Positions 1 through 13,327 of a stretch of DNA of 60,000 bases are shown one piece after another. Source of the DNA: Polytrichum commune (lineage: Eukaryota > Streptophyta > Polytrichopsida > Polytrichales > Polytrichaceae). Numbering within the stretch: the first letter of the stretch is position 1; each line of letters opens with the position of its first letter. The DNA lies in NCBI GenBank assembly GCA_950295325.1, contig OX485804.1, forward strand, positions 44,320,429-44,380,428, given 5' to 3'. Under the pieces are notes generated by a model, which ran no database searches, was not told where the DNA came from, and saw nothing but the letters and a program-made list of their open reading frames with translations. The translations under genes were made by a program, and so were the position numbers.

Positions 1-327
1 TGTGTGTCCGCTTCTGTATGTGGATGGGCATACCTGTTCCCTATCCATTTATGTTGGAATGTTGTTCCTATTGATCCGAATACTTTGCCTCGAGAAAATG
101 GGGAGGAAAATTGTCTTAGCGTGGTAGGGCATGTTATAGGTGACGAGAAGTAGGAGTGGGTGATGTGGAAGGAGTTGATGATGTTTTTCGATGATGGCAT
201 TGGGGAGGGTGTATTGTGCGAGTTTGAGGGGGTCATTTTTGGGTAATCTATATTTGTACCTTTGGTACAACCATGCCACTTCATTTTCAAATGTTTGTAT
301 GGGGGGTTCTAAGTTATGTACTTTGGT
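1..327 (-). pseudogene. Old LINE copy, distal ORF2 fragment (RNase H side), runs off window
   Basis: On the minus strand this segment encodes a stretch that lines up with the young LINE at about 11.73-12.1 kb. The shared pattern is an acidic E-(I/V)-x-W-L-x-Q-R-Y block, then in a shifted frame FGS(I/L)G followed by HKW(I)G against SKWKG. The frame change near 90-100 and a stop show decay. It is the 3'-ward continuation of the minus-strand LINE at 14152-16450, separated from it only by the younger insertion at 328-14151. The frame runs across the junction once one copy of the 14-bp duplication is removed. The 3' end lies outside the window. Confidence 0.85.
314..327. repeat. Target-site duplication, left copy, of the young LINE
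   Basis: TTATGTACTTTGGT, identical to 14152-14165. It lies inside the coding sequence of the old minus-strand LINE. Removing 328-14151 and one copy rejoins that reading frame. Confidence 0.95.
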
Positions 328-3313
328 GGCTGGAACGATGGCCGGAGCCCCAGCACAACAGAGAGCGCAACCACGAACACCACCAAACATCGAACCTTGC
401 CCGCCACCGAACACAACAGCCCAAGATCGACAACACCTGCACCAGATCTACACCAGCACTGCGACGCACACGACTGCAACACTGAAGGAGAAGAAAGAAA
501 CCAGCCCGCCACCGAACACAACAGCCCAAGACCAACAACCTGCACACCAGATCTGGACAAGCGCCGCGGAGCACACGACAACCCCCTCGCAAGAAAAGAA
601 GGAGAACGTGAACAAACATTCAAACCTTGTCGACCGCGCCTCTCGGAGAACAGCTTGGAGCGGCCACAGAAACCCCCGAACCAGATCTACAGCAGCAACA
701 ACATCGCATGCACAACAGATCCCAGCATTCAACGCCAATAACATCAAACGCATGAATCCAAGCAACCAACTCCCGTAGATAGCCTCCTTATTAGGGTTAT
801 GGGCACTAATCGGCCTCAGTACAACATTAATCCACCTATGGTGGCCAGATCTATCTGCTACCTGCTTCAACTCTCTCAACCCTAGTTGTAACTCTAAGAC
901 TGCAGGCACTGCATCAACCCTCCAGTCAGCTACAAAGGCCCACCTCCCGTACTCCCTACACCCTTCGCAAGCGAGCCAACCACCTCTTGACAAGACCAAC
1001 GGGAGAAGATATAACAAGCGTTGGGACCGCCACACCACCCCTGCTCGAACTCCCCCCAGAGCGAACAAATGGCGCCAACAAATAAAGTACCGGAGCGGCA
1101 GAAGACACCGCCGAAACAGAAACCGGCGCCACGGCAACATCGATCTGCCCCACAGAGATCGACAATTTCCTCCAAACACCTGAAGCTGCAACCACACCGA
1201 CAAGAGAGATGGCCGACCATCACCCCCCGCAGACCTCACATACACCCACAACGTGCGCACGTTATCAGACGCCCAACACCCCCCACTAAGGTACCCCCTT
1301 CCCCTACACACCCACCTGAATGCACACAACACAATGACACACGATATGACCTCTACTACTCATACAAAAATCATACAAAGACAACTCATACAAACACCAC
1401 CAGGCCGCAATATCATATACAGATCCAAACAGACCATACAACACACAGGGAAGAAATCAAACATACTTACCAACCGCCGCTACCCGATTCGCTGGCCTAG
1501 CTGCCGAGCACCCCCTCGCCGAATGATCCCCCCCGTCACAGGTCAAGTACCACCCCAAGTCCCCACACAACTAAGTAGCAAACATCGCCCATCCACACAC
1601 ACTCCACCCCTCAACCCCTATACAATCACAAACACAGAAAAACACACACAATACCAAACACACAGACAGTCCACAACTCGATCTTCACACCACACTCTAC
1701 ACCCTAATCTCAGCTCACAGACGGCCAATCACTCGCACAACCACTCCACACCAACCCATCCTCCCCCATCCGTAACATACCCACACACCCCCTACACCCA
1801 ACACACATTCAAACAATGCACAGATCAAACAAAGCACCGTAAAAGGCGACACCCACAGAAAGAGGCCCTCCGAAACGCACATTGTCTCACAGTACCAACA
1901 GCCGAACACTCCACAAACTCGCTCAATTACACACAAGACAACCATACAAACCAAAACATAAACCCTCCCAGCCCCGAAAGGTCACCCTTACCTGATCAGA
2001 CACATGCACCATGTCACAGAAACTTATGCAAAAGCTGTCTCACAACGCCGCCACACCACCCTCCACGATCTCCCCCAACTCACACCACAGCTCACTCACG
2101 ATCAAAGTTAGCACCTGCCACAACCTGCACACCCACAAACACACACAGCCAATGGCCACATACAGCCAAACACAACCCACACACAACCACCCACATTAAG
2201 CAAGAATCACACCTACTTAACACACCCACATCCCCACCCAGAAACACTCATCCTCCTGCACTCGTACACAATTCCGAACGCAGCTCCCACTGCTCGCACT
2301 CCCCCACTCTCCTCCCCCTCGCTCCTCTTACACATTCACCCCCCAAGGATACACACAGGCGCAACTACAGATTGTAGGGGCCCCCGCAGGGACCTCGTGC
2401 CACCACCGCTGCCGAATTCCACAGCTCAGAAGCACCAGGCGCCGGGATAGCACCAGTGACAACACCAACATCCACCTCGGCAAAGCTCCACAACACAGCC
2501 CACTACTACAGAGAACCCACCCACAACACTCAGCAAACACACTACAAAGGAGCTAGCGACAACCTCACCAACAACAACACACTTGACACCCACAAAATCA
2601 CAAAGGTTAACTCAAACCTCTCTCACTTTCAACCCACACACTCTACATACAGCAGCAGCAAACTTACTGACTCTGTCCGGCCATGCAAAACACAAAAACA
2701 CACAAGAACCAGGACCCCGCAACAAACCCAGAGACTGGCAACGGACCCATCGCCCATCGACAACCATAGCGCACACCGACCCAACAGCTCGATTGGCCAG
2801 AGGCCTCCAACAGGTGAACTCGAAACACGGCTACAGCAACCTGCGGCTCCTGCACACAACACAACACCAATCAGCTGCACAGCACCGAATTTCTTCCCCG
2901 ACAACCACAGTCACCCTCCCCGAGAATCACAGGTATGCACTCAACCACCCTGCCCTTCACCCAACAAGCACGAAATTCACCCCCCACTATGGATTACACA
3001 GGTCACCCACAACAACCAGTAACGACGCCCCCAAATGCACAACACCAAACACCACTCTCCAACCAACACCAACAACCAGAAGGAGCCCCAACCAGCAGCC
3101 GCCCAAGAAGCCCCAAGAAAATCCAGAAGATAAGACACCCATCCCGAGGCCACACGAAACAAGCTACAGACATAGTCTCAACCAAGCTCCAACCGAAGGC
3201 GAACGGGACCTCCCCCAACGGCACTCTATTCAAATAATAGTGGACCGAACCAACCAACATCCAAGTGACATGGCCCAACCCATCCAACACCCGCCACACC
3301 AGCTCAGCCACCA
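328..3313 (+). other. A/C-rich 5' region of the young LINE, coding status unclear
   Basis: This 3-kb stretch has the same strong A+C sense-strand bias as ORF2. Long open frames occur (for example 1253-2377 and 2583-3344 on plus), but their translations are low-complexity Thr/Pro/His/Asn/Gln and match nothing I recognise. Long open frames on the opposite strand are a by-product of the bias. It may be an unusually long 5' UTR with promoter, or the ruin of a further ORF. It belongs to the LINE because the left duplication lies at 314-327. Confidence 0.6.
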
Positions 3314-4027
3314 CTCGGGGGGTGCACCTTTCATTAAAACCTAGAATCACGTGCGTTCACTGCATACTCTAAAAACCCCCTATATACAAGTTATTTTTTG
3401 TGAAATGAAGTAATACACATACAATTGCAACAATAAATATACAAGTGACAATATGTATACACAAGAAAAACATCCATTCATATATAGTCATTAAAATAAG
3501 TATACAAATATACTTTTGAACAATAATCAACCCCTATAATATGTATAACAAAATATCCTAGCTTTCATCAGCAAAGTCGTTGAAAACTTTTTCATCTCCC
3601 GGATGTAACTCATAAACATTTGATTCACCAATATATGTCATTGTAGCCAATGCAATTATTGTCTCTAAGTCTACCATCAATTGATCAGTAAGATCATATG
3701 TCCACTTGTTGTTAGCCCCTTTTTGATACCAACATAAACCAATCTCCACGTTTGATGGACGGTCCATCAAGTCAATTGGATCCCTATAGTCCACCCAACG
3801 ATTACCAAACGATTTCATCCAATATGAAAACTTATGATATTTAGTATAGTAACAGTACCATACAAGTACAATTATTGTATACTTTTTAAAGGCCTTCCAT
3901 ATATGTACGTAACTATAAATTATAACATGTATACCATATGTATACGTAATACGGCAAGGTCCAAATCAATACCCCTCTTGTGCACTCACGTATACTCGTA
4001 CATGTTTAGTACAGTGCACCCCCCGAG
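3314..4027. mobile_element. 714-bp TIR DNA transposon (hAT-like by 8-bp TSD) inside the LINE
   Basis: Perfect 14-bp terminal inverted repeats, CTCGGGGGGTGCAC at 3314-3327 and its reverse complement at 4014-4027, are bracketed by the perfect 8-bp direct repeat AGCCACCA at 3306-3313 and 4028-4035. The inside is A/T-rich, in sharp contrast to the A/C-rich LINE on both sides. An 8-bp duplication fits hAT or P-type transposases; the TIR sequence matches neither in a way I can confirm. It is too short for a transposase, so it is probably non-autonomous. It inserted after the LINE's ancestor acquired its 5' region. Confidence 0.93.
3558..3818 (-). CDS. Small ORF inside the TIR element, unknown
   Basis: An 86-codon frame, Met to stop, on the minus strand of the 714-bp element. 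The product is acidic with balanced composition (several Trp, Tyr, Asp), unlike the low-complexity frames of the surrounding LINE. It could be a captured exon or a transposase remnant. I recognise no family. No splice or promoter signal was established, so expression is open. Confidence 0.3.
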   Translation of the reverse strand: MKSFGNRWVDYRDPIDLMDRPSNVEIGLCWYQKGANNKWTYDLTDQLMVDLETIIALATMTYIGESNVYELHPGDEKVFNDFADES

Positions 4028-4039
4028 AGCCACCAATAC

Positions 4040-6095
4040 ATGGAGTTCCGACAACAAATTCAAGCCCAGCCGCCACCCTCTCACACATCGCACCCATCAC
4101 ACCAATCAAAGCCTCCACATGTGCAAGCCGCCGAGGAGGACCTCGACATGGACGCCCAACTAGAGAATGTGTCACCCGAGAGAGGGGGAAGCTCCCTCCA
4201 ACTTTCATCCGAGAGAAACTCCATCCAAGTGGCTCAAATGACTCCGCACAAATCCGCACACATTTCCGATAGTACGCCACCAACGTTACAATACCGCAAT
4301 CAAAGACTTGAGGATGCCTCGGAGAGCCAAACCACCAAGAGGAGGAAAGCCGATGACTACACCGCGACATCCACACCCACAATACCAAGTAAGACCATAC
4401 CACCACCACCAAACACAAGATCCAAGCGAACCGCCACTCTCGGAATCGACATGATCGGCCAAATGTGGATAGGATTTCAAATGCATGAGGCACTCTCCAT
4501 ACAAAGAGGCAAGAAGGAGTTGCAAGAAAATCGGACCAATGAGGAGTTCCACACCTTAGGTACACCCGACAACGAAATCCATGAATTTCGTACGGTTCGA
4601 AGGGCATTCCCACAAACCCAACAAACTCTCTACCCCTCGGAGCGCCCGGATGTGGTCCCCGGACAACATTTACATTTCACCCAAATCCCCATGTGTGAGC
4701 GGATTTCTCTTGATACGGGCCTCACTGACGGATTTCATATCACCATAAGATTCGTTGGAGAATACAAGTTGCTTAGCCGCAAGGAGGTCAAAACCGCATG
4801 CTTGGAGCGCCTACGTCACATGAACATACCCTTAGGTACCGCATACTCTAACCCAATCGATATTGGCATTAATACGGTTACAAGAAATTGGGCCGGCTTC
4901 ATCAAGTTACATCTCCAACATCCGAAGAGAGACGGCTTAGCTCTTCTACGGGGGAGAGCGTGCTTTCATCATGACCATGGGAGACGGGGAGAGAGTCATC
5001 GGCAAGGTAGAAAAAGGCTTCGAGCTCATTACAAAGGCCAAAAACATGAGGCTCCACCTCAAAGGCGAAGCCCTCCGCAACAACTCGGCCATCGACATCC
5101 TTAGGTCACTCATGGGCGAATCCTACTATGATGGCCAGGAGATCGAAATCTTGTCACTTACCAAGTCGGAGGTGGAAAGAGATTTCGCCTTCTTCACCCT
5201 CACCACCGAAGAAGCTAGGACGGAAATTCTTACCAACAGCCTCATCTACCACTCCGAAGGCCTTAAGGTAAGCATTACTAAGGACAAGGATATGGGTAAC
5301 ATCTCGGAACTCCGTATTAGCACCACGCTAGTAGCCAACAACTTGCCTCAAAGGGAAGCTCAATCGGCCATCACAAAGTCCCTCAAGAGGTTGTTCGGAG
5401 AGGACAACATCACCGGAATCACCTTCGGCAATCAATCCACCCACGAAGAAGATAGGCATGCCGGATGGTGCCATATCCAGTGCCTCAATGCGGCAGTCTA
5501 CACGGAGTGGTTAAGGAAATCGACATACATCCTAGGAAGGTGAGTGGATTTCATACCACACAAGGGAAGCATAGATGGTACCGAACCTAACCAAACGGCC
5601 ATCCGCCTTGCACACGCCCCCGTTCGTGAAGTCATAGCGCAAAAAGCCCAAGCAATGCACAACATCGCCGCATCCTCGCCCCTAGTGTCGGAGAAATTCT
5701 TCACCAAGACCATCAAGGAATTAGTTGAAACGGTGGATGGCAAGCTCACTACGCTAGCCAACAATATTAACCTCAACACGGACAAGCAAATTGAAGCATC
5801 CACCGACACACTCAAGACCCATGCTACCAACATTCATAGCATCATGAGCGCAATGGCGATGGAATTTCAACAATCCAACAATCGCATGCACAACATCATG
5901 CAAACGTTGGCCGCCACCTCACCGGAGCCTCCCCACTCCACCATAGCTCGCCTCCCACAAGCACCAAGCACATCCATGGCAAACACATACGCGGGGGATG
6001 TCAACACGTACCTAGCACCACCGGGATTTAACGGAATGCACCTCCGAAGCCCCTCACCAAGCCTCCACAAAGACCAACGACACTCCAATGAATAG
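4040..6095 (+). pseudogene. LINE ORF1 (RRM-like and coiled-coil), frameshifted and interrupted
   Basis: This is the ORF1-type protein of the young LINE, expected to bind the element RNA. The first frame starts at 4040 and gives sensible protein to about 4955. The sense then moves to another frame, where an in-frame run from 4971 continues smoothly to the stop at 6095, so one indel lies near 4955-4970. A TGA at 5541-5543 breaks the second frame between Gly-Arg and Val-Asp-Phe, a spot where Trp would fit. The middle (about 5310-5560) looks like an RRM-type fold: a hydrophobic strand ending in LVANNLP, a helix, then GWCHIQC. The tail (about 5690-5900) is a heptad-rich coiled coil. No CCHC knuckle is visible. 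Codon use is less A/C-skewed than in ORF2. Confidence 0.75.
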
Positions 6096-6425
6096 AAAGC
6101 TATTAGCAAGTCTAGTAAAGTGTCTCATTCGTATAAGTTGTATTACTTGCTTCCTTATAAATAAAGAGCTATGCATTATCATCACACTACTCCTAGCATG
6201 GATACATAGCACAAAATATACAAACACAAATAATAAATACGCACACCCTACAACCTACTACACACTCACCACACTAATCATCATCCCTCTCATAATAATG
6301 CAACCACACCATACCACCTTACCCCCAAAAAATATTCACACACCAAACTACCAAACATGCCCCACACAACAACTCCGCCATACATCCCCACTCAACTTCC
6401 CATACCACATCCACCCGGAGGATGA
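6096..6425 (+). other. Spacer between LINE ORF1 and ORF2
   Basis: A/C-rich DNA with no recognisable protein. A plus frame (6088-6585) crosses it but is low complexity. The exact start of ORF2 is uncertain; the Met at 6426 is only the first in the open frame. Confidence 0.4.
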
Positions 6426-6689
6426 ATGTCACACTTACACATACACCACACTCCCAATCACCATAACAATCTTTCTACACCCACATCACACATCACACAC
6501 CAACAACAACACCACAAAGCTTCCACCACTTACACATATCAAAACTCCACTAATATGCACAACACACTCCCCCCCACACCAATAAAACAACTCAACACTC
6601 CAACTCCACATATCAACATCACAACATATATAGGTTGCATTACATATGTAACTCATACACACCTCAAGTCTCCAAAAACCAAAACTATA

Positions 6690-7320
6690 CACTACTACAC
6701 ATGGAACAACTCCACTATCATTCTCTTGGGAGGAGACATACATACAAATCCGGGCCCCTCTCCATACACCATACAAAAACTCCCCATAGAACTTATCCAA
6801 CGGAAAAAACAATACCTCCTACATAGCACAACCACACTTAAATACCAATATGCACACCTTGAAAAATTGTTTGACCATTACCTAAACCAAACCACCCACC
6901 AACCTCAAAAAGTCGACCTAACCCACCTACGCAAACATAGTTCCCTTCTCTCTAAATACCCAACCCACCTAGGTAACACCCGAAACACAACACACACACA
7001 CATTAGAACACCGAAAAACAAAATCATAAGCTACTACGTATGGAACAACTCCACCACCATCCTCCTAAGTGGTGACATTCAAACAAACCCGGGCCCACCC
7101 ACACACATACTTAAAAACCTTCCCAAAGACTACAAACAAAGACAACAACAATATTTCACACACGGCTCACTAACGCTAAAAGCTCAATATGCCCACCTCG
7201 AGGGACTATTCGACCCTTACATTATTCAAACTAATACCCACCCACATAACCACGACCTACCTCACCTACGCCGACATAGTTCATCCCTCTCAGAATACCC
7301 AACCCACCACCAACTATACA
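6690..7320 (+). repeat. Tandem-duplicated 113-codon module, each with a 2A-like motif
   Basis: Two consecutive in-frame copies, offset by 339 bp, each read: aromatic-WNNST, hydrophobic run, GDI(H/Q)TNPGP, about 25 residues, a YAHLE-LFD block, then HLR-HSS-LS-YPTH. The copies have diverged in sequence but kept the motif order. The D-x-x-x-NPGP core preceded by a short hydrophobic stretch is the signature of 2A-like ribosome-skipping peptides, known near the N-terminus of several LINE proteins. Skipping would fall at 6755/6756 and 7094/7095. Confidence 0.88.
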
Positions 7321-10300
7321 CATTCATAATAGTCTATAGTCCCAACCCAGACATCTGCAACCAACTAATGACCAACGACCTAGACCCAAGATGCCTAACA
7401 ATTCTCCAAAGATTACACAACACACCGACTAACACAAATTTAAACACACGCCACATCACCATCCCGATCCCAAACACACAAATACCCACAATAACACAAG
7501 CATACTCCCGTATTAATGACAACATTGCTAAAGGTAAACCAACAAACCTACAAGACTTGAAAATGGAACTACCTCACATACCCCGGAAAATCCTGGAAGA
7601 ACTCACTAAGTGTACCCAAACAATAAAAGGATACTACCCACACATACAAGACACAAACACCATCCCCGTGCCGCCCGCAACCACGAACATATACAACCAC
7701 CAAACAACGACCTTGAAAATAATCACATAGAACACAAGATGCATAAGCTCTAGCCTACCAGGCATCCAATAACTTACACAAACCTTACCCACAACCCCCC
7801 ACATCATACTCATACAAGAAACTAAACTACAAAAACTAAAATCCACAACATACATAGACAGAAAACTATAAAACTATAAAATCATATATAACAACTCTAA
7901 CAACCTAACCACCAACCAAAATCGATTCGCCGGACCCACTATGACACGAGGACGCATACTCGCAATGATACCTAAAACCATATATACAAATGAAAACATC
8001 ACCAAAATACCCACCCCTAGCCCAATATCACACTACTTACAAGTCATCCTTATCAATAACAAACCTATCACACCAATACTCCTCATTAATATGTATATGC
8101 CATCACACCCTCATGACGTACACCTCATACACGACATACAAAATCAACTCCAAAGAATCATCCACAATCACCAAAACCACTACATCTTCCTAGCGGGAGA
8201 CTTCAACCGGGACATATTACTCAAAGGAAGATCCTCCAACGGTATAAACTCCCCTCCTAACCAAGATGACCACGAATGGGCCCACTTTACAAGCACCCTT
8301 GGACTTCACCCGATAAACAACCTAGAACAATTCACAAGACAAGGAGATCACAACTACACATCAACTAGCCACATAGATGGTTTTTATTCAAACCAAAACA
8401 CCTTACAAAGTTATACAATAACAAACCTCAACCAAAATTCCGATCACTACCCGGTACAACTCCAACTACCCACTAATAGCATAGTTCTTAAAGAGACCAA
8501 AACGACCCCCACCAACCCCCGCATCATATATCCCATACCTCCTACAAACCTCCAAAACCTCCAAACCACATTCTTAGAAGAACAAAATCTAGAGATAACA
8601 AACCTCACTAAAACTCTACAACAAGAACGACTCACACAAACACAATGGCAAGACGCCCAAAATGACTTCCAAAACATCATAAACTCCCTAAGTCAATGCA
8701 TAGAAAAAACGTGCATGACAACACCTACACCGCCACTTACCTTTAGAGCCAAAATCCAAGGAGGATTCCTACCTAGAAAACAACAAAAGTTATGGAAACA
8801 CCATCTCAAAATCTACCACGGAACTCGCAAGGCCATTCGGGCCGCTTGCCAACATCCACATACCAACATCCAAAACCACTCCGACATACAATCCCTAACA
8901 CTAATTAACAATCTAACTGTTTCCCCACTCCCTACGAACCCCCCAGAGCAAGCACTATGGATAGAAGAAATAGCCACCATAGGACAAAAAGCAAAAATCG
9001 AAGCACACAAAATCATAGTCAAACAAACCACAACCAGCTGCAAAAATGCCATCACAAAATACCGAGCACTGCTCAATATCAAACCCAAAACAATACATAA
9101 AAAAATATTCTACCCAACCATCGAAAGTTCCCTAGACTGCATACAAAATGCCCAAAGAGACATCCTAACCAAACCCCAAGATATAGCAAATAAAATATAC
9201 TATACACAACAAACATCCTTCCAAAAACAAGCACCACTATGTAGCGACCCTATAGACCACCCAAACACATGTCAATGCGCAATTCGCAAATATCCTTGGC
9301 ACACACATAATGGAATAATATTTGACAAAAGAGGCCACCACAATACATCCATAAGCACCCAATTTACCCGAGCAATATACGACACTTGCGTCAAGAGATT
9401 AACAAAAGGCAAAGCTCCCGGCCCCGATAACATACCCAATGATATCCTTAAAGCACTACCACCAAAATACCAAGACTTAATCTTTCTATTTTTCCAACAT
9501 TGCTACAAACATAGGGAAATCCCAACCCAATGGAAACATAGCAAAACCATCCTACTCCACAAGAAAGACGACCCTATTCACCTCGCCAATTATCGACCGA
9601 TAGCACTAACTAATACCATATATAAACTATATACTAGTACCCTAACGGCCCTACTCACAAGATACGGGGAAAAACACAAAATAATACACTTCAGTCAAGA
9701 GGGCTTCCGGCCACAACGTAACACCTCAAGACAACTACAAATGATAATTGCAGCCCTGGAAGACGCCAAACTCACCAACAAAGACATCTACCTTACCTAC
9801 ATTGATTTTCGAAACGCTTTCGGGTCCATTGACCATGCAAGATTACTAGCTCTAATGGAAGACATGGGCTACCCCTCAGACGCAGTTGAATTAGTCGGAA
9901 ACATATACACACACTCAACAACCTCATTCACAGGTAACCAATTTGGTACCACACCCCCAGTAACAATTAGTCGAGGCACCATCCAAGGGGATACACTTAG
10001 CCCTTATCTCTTCATCATTTTTCTGGAACCACTACTAAGATGACTAGAAAAAGATGATATGGGGTACCACTTTAGTACATCCACCTCCGCGTGCACCACT
10101 ACAGCCTACGCGGATGACCTAGCAATCATATCCGACAACATAAACCACATACAACCACAAATACTCAAGTTACAAAAATTTGCCGAATGGTCCCACATGG
10201 ACCTAAACCTCTCCAAATGCGCTATTACCGGGTGCCCCAACCAATCGAAACTTAAACCCAACACATTCAAAGCCTACATACAATCCCAAAACATTACCTA

Positions 10301-11536
10301 CAAAACAAAAACCTTTCCCACCCTCACACAAAATGAACCATACGCATACCTAGGTATCCAACTAATACCATCTCTAAAATGGAACATCCAAAAAGAAACT
10401 ACACTCCAAAGGGCCAAACAACAATGCAAATTGCTAACCCTCTCCCCAGCTAGTCTTAAACAAAAAATCAACATACTTAACACGGTCATAAAACCCCGTA
10501 TAGCCTATGCATACTATGCAGTTCCCTTTTCCAAACCCGACATCATAAAGCTAGACAAAGTCATAGGAAGACTAACCAAAGAAATATGTAATATACCTAA
10601 AAGCACGGCCAACATACTAACACACCTCCCACACGAAAACTTCGGTATAAACGTAACCTCCCTCCTACCGGACTACATACATTGCATCGGTCAACAACTC
10701 ATCCAAGCCTTAAACGACCCCGGACAACTAGGCCTCATCTACCAAGGTCTAACTAAATATATAGTAGCCAAATACGGAGGATCATTGCGCCTCCCCAAAC
10801 TAAAACAACAAGCATGCACTAGATCCCCCATAGCAAGAACTCTCTTCCTCTTGAAAAGAGAATATGAGATCCACGTCACCACAACAAATCGCGCATTCCC
10901 ACTCAACAAAACCCCACTAGAACAAATGTGGATATCCCAACAAACATACATCAACCTCACAGACACCTCCAAAATAAAATCACATAAATACCTAGACAAA
11001 CTCTACACACACGGAATAACAACAATAATGCAAATTCAAAACAAAGAAAACACGGCCATTCTAACCCCCGAAGAATTTCGGGCCACCTATAACCACATCA
11101 CCAAAACCATCAAAGAGGCACTCCAACACGCTTCCACAATATTCCCACCGACACCAACATCCACACAACACTCAAACCACACCCACCTACCACAACAAAC
11201 ACCCACAAACATAACACCTCCCCCTATCCCTCCCCTCCCCCAACACACCCTCGGACGGGCAATCCACGCCATAATCAAAGACAAAACCTCCACAAGAAAA
11301 GACAAATGGGGAGCACAAGCCATCACAAAACAATACCTATGTCAATGGCAAAACCCACAAGGACACACATTACAATGGAGAAAGGAGATGGACCTCCTAC
11401 ACCCCGACAACATCCTACTAGACCATAACTTACTACGCATCACACAATTCCATAACAAAACAACGGAACAACTAGCCATTCAAAAATACACCACCCACAC
11501 CACTCACACACAAACAAAAGACAAAAAATACATACG

Positions 11537-11552
11537 CCCCCCCCCCCCCCCC
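11537..11552 (+). repeat. 16-C homopolymer at the ORF2 frameshift
   Basis: The RT-side frame and the RNase H-side frame meet in this run. Downstream codons stay open from 11546 through the Met at 11804. The old LINE has only about 7 C at the matching place, so slippage expanded the run and broke the frame. Confidence 0.8.
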
Positions 11553-13327
11553 TCAATATCACCAACTTACACACCAACATACAAGAATGCAACCCGGACA
11601 AAGACATCCTTAGTAATAAACCCACCATACAAATACACAACCTTGAATCCAACATATATGACCAAAATGGTAAATACATAGCCACAATCACCACGGAACG
11701 ATTACATTGGCTATGGAACCAATTTAACCACAACAACCAACCACACATAACCAACTTCCTACAACCGCCCCCACAAGACTTTGAGACTGAGATAATATGG
11801 CTCATGCAAAGATACATATCCATACTCCCTAAGAAAAAGCCAAAAACCATCCAACCCCAAAACCAACACCATACACTACACCCGGATATAACTAAACTCC
11901 TCATAGAAACATTTAACATTACACACTCCTACTACTCATCCCCACTCACATGTCCTACCCAACTCACACAATACAACTCACCACACACTCGAGATATACT
12001 ATTTGGCTCACTAGGACATGCTCACTCCTCTAAATGGAAGGGCATAGGCCTAGCATTCCCCACTGACCATAACACAACCGTCGAGGCCATACATTGGGCT
12101 AAAATGGCAGCCAAAGAAGACACAAATACCATTACCATACTAATAATCAATCACACCGATTGGACACCACAAAAAATACCACTCAACAACCACCCAGACA
12201 TACACACAATAGTAACCATCCCACCACATAGCATCCAATATAACCCCACACCAGAATGGCCCAAATACTATCAATACATTGAACCATCACTCACGTCCAT
12301 CATCTGCATACATAACCAAACAACAATAACACCAAACCCAAAGTCCGCACAAGAACTACAAAACATACTAAAAAGATTAACCACCACACATATAGAAACA
12401 CACCACATACAACCCACCCATGCACACTATAACGTTAAATTCTCCAACAAATGGAAAAACACCCCCCACGTAATAATCCCCCCCTCCCCCAGCACCACCA
12501 CCACACCCCTACCCCCCACATATCACCACATCCACCCCCTTAAATACGACCCGCAAGCGTGCATATACACAGATGGATCATTCATCCCACCATCCAAAAA
12601 CTCCGAGGGACAAATAGTGGGCAATACCGCAGGCTCGGGAGTATATAGCCCCAACAACAACACCCAAATATCCGAAAGATTACCCGGATACCAAAACATC
12701 TTAAGAGCCGAACTAAATGCAATTCTCATAGCCATCAAAACCATACAAACCACCCAAAGAGACACCCATATATTTACAGACAGCCTCAATAGCATATACT
12801 TAATTAATAACCATATACAACACCCAACATCCCAACACCACCACCCGGACAAACTACTTATCACAGCCATTATCAACCAAATATATTGGACCCCACACAT
12901 GGTACACATACATAAGGTACGAGCGCACACATGCATTAGTGGCAATGAAATGGCAGATACACTAGCAAATATGGGAACACTTCAAGACAAACCCGACACC
13001 ACACCACGGATACACATAGCCCGCACAACCCCATATTGGCTAGCAAGTTGCCCAACGGGCACACACGACGGAGCAATCCGAAACCTTCGCACATTTATAA
13101 CTAAAGAGCACGAAAACCGTGAATGCTCATTAGCCATTCAAAAATACCCTTACGTCGACAAATGGATATCAAATAAACAAATCAACCAAAAACTTTCCAA
13201 CCACTTTTGGAAAAGCAAACAGGTCCCCGACACACAAATTACCCAAACTCTAAAATTCAGATATGCACAATATATGGGTAACCATAGAAAACATATATTC
13301 TGGCCCCTCCAATTCCAGAACCCTAAC

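Noticed and set aside
448-1332. 294-codon minus-strand ORF rich in Cys, Trp and Gly
   Set aside because: It is the shadow of the A/C-rich LINE 5' region; the bias removes stops on the complementary strand. No domain is visible.
10041-10043. TGA read as Trp (alternative genetic code)
   Set aside because: TAG and TAA also replace Trp in the same elements, and the host genes in the window use the standard code. Mutation explains it.
7941-10043. Separate protein starting at Met 7941
   Set aside because: Endonuclease sequence continues upstream in the same frame through three stops; 7941 is only the first Met after the last stop.
12523-12945. 140-codon minus-strand ORF opposite RNase H
   Set aside because: Antisense shadow of a clear RNase H domain.
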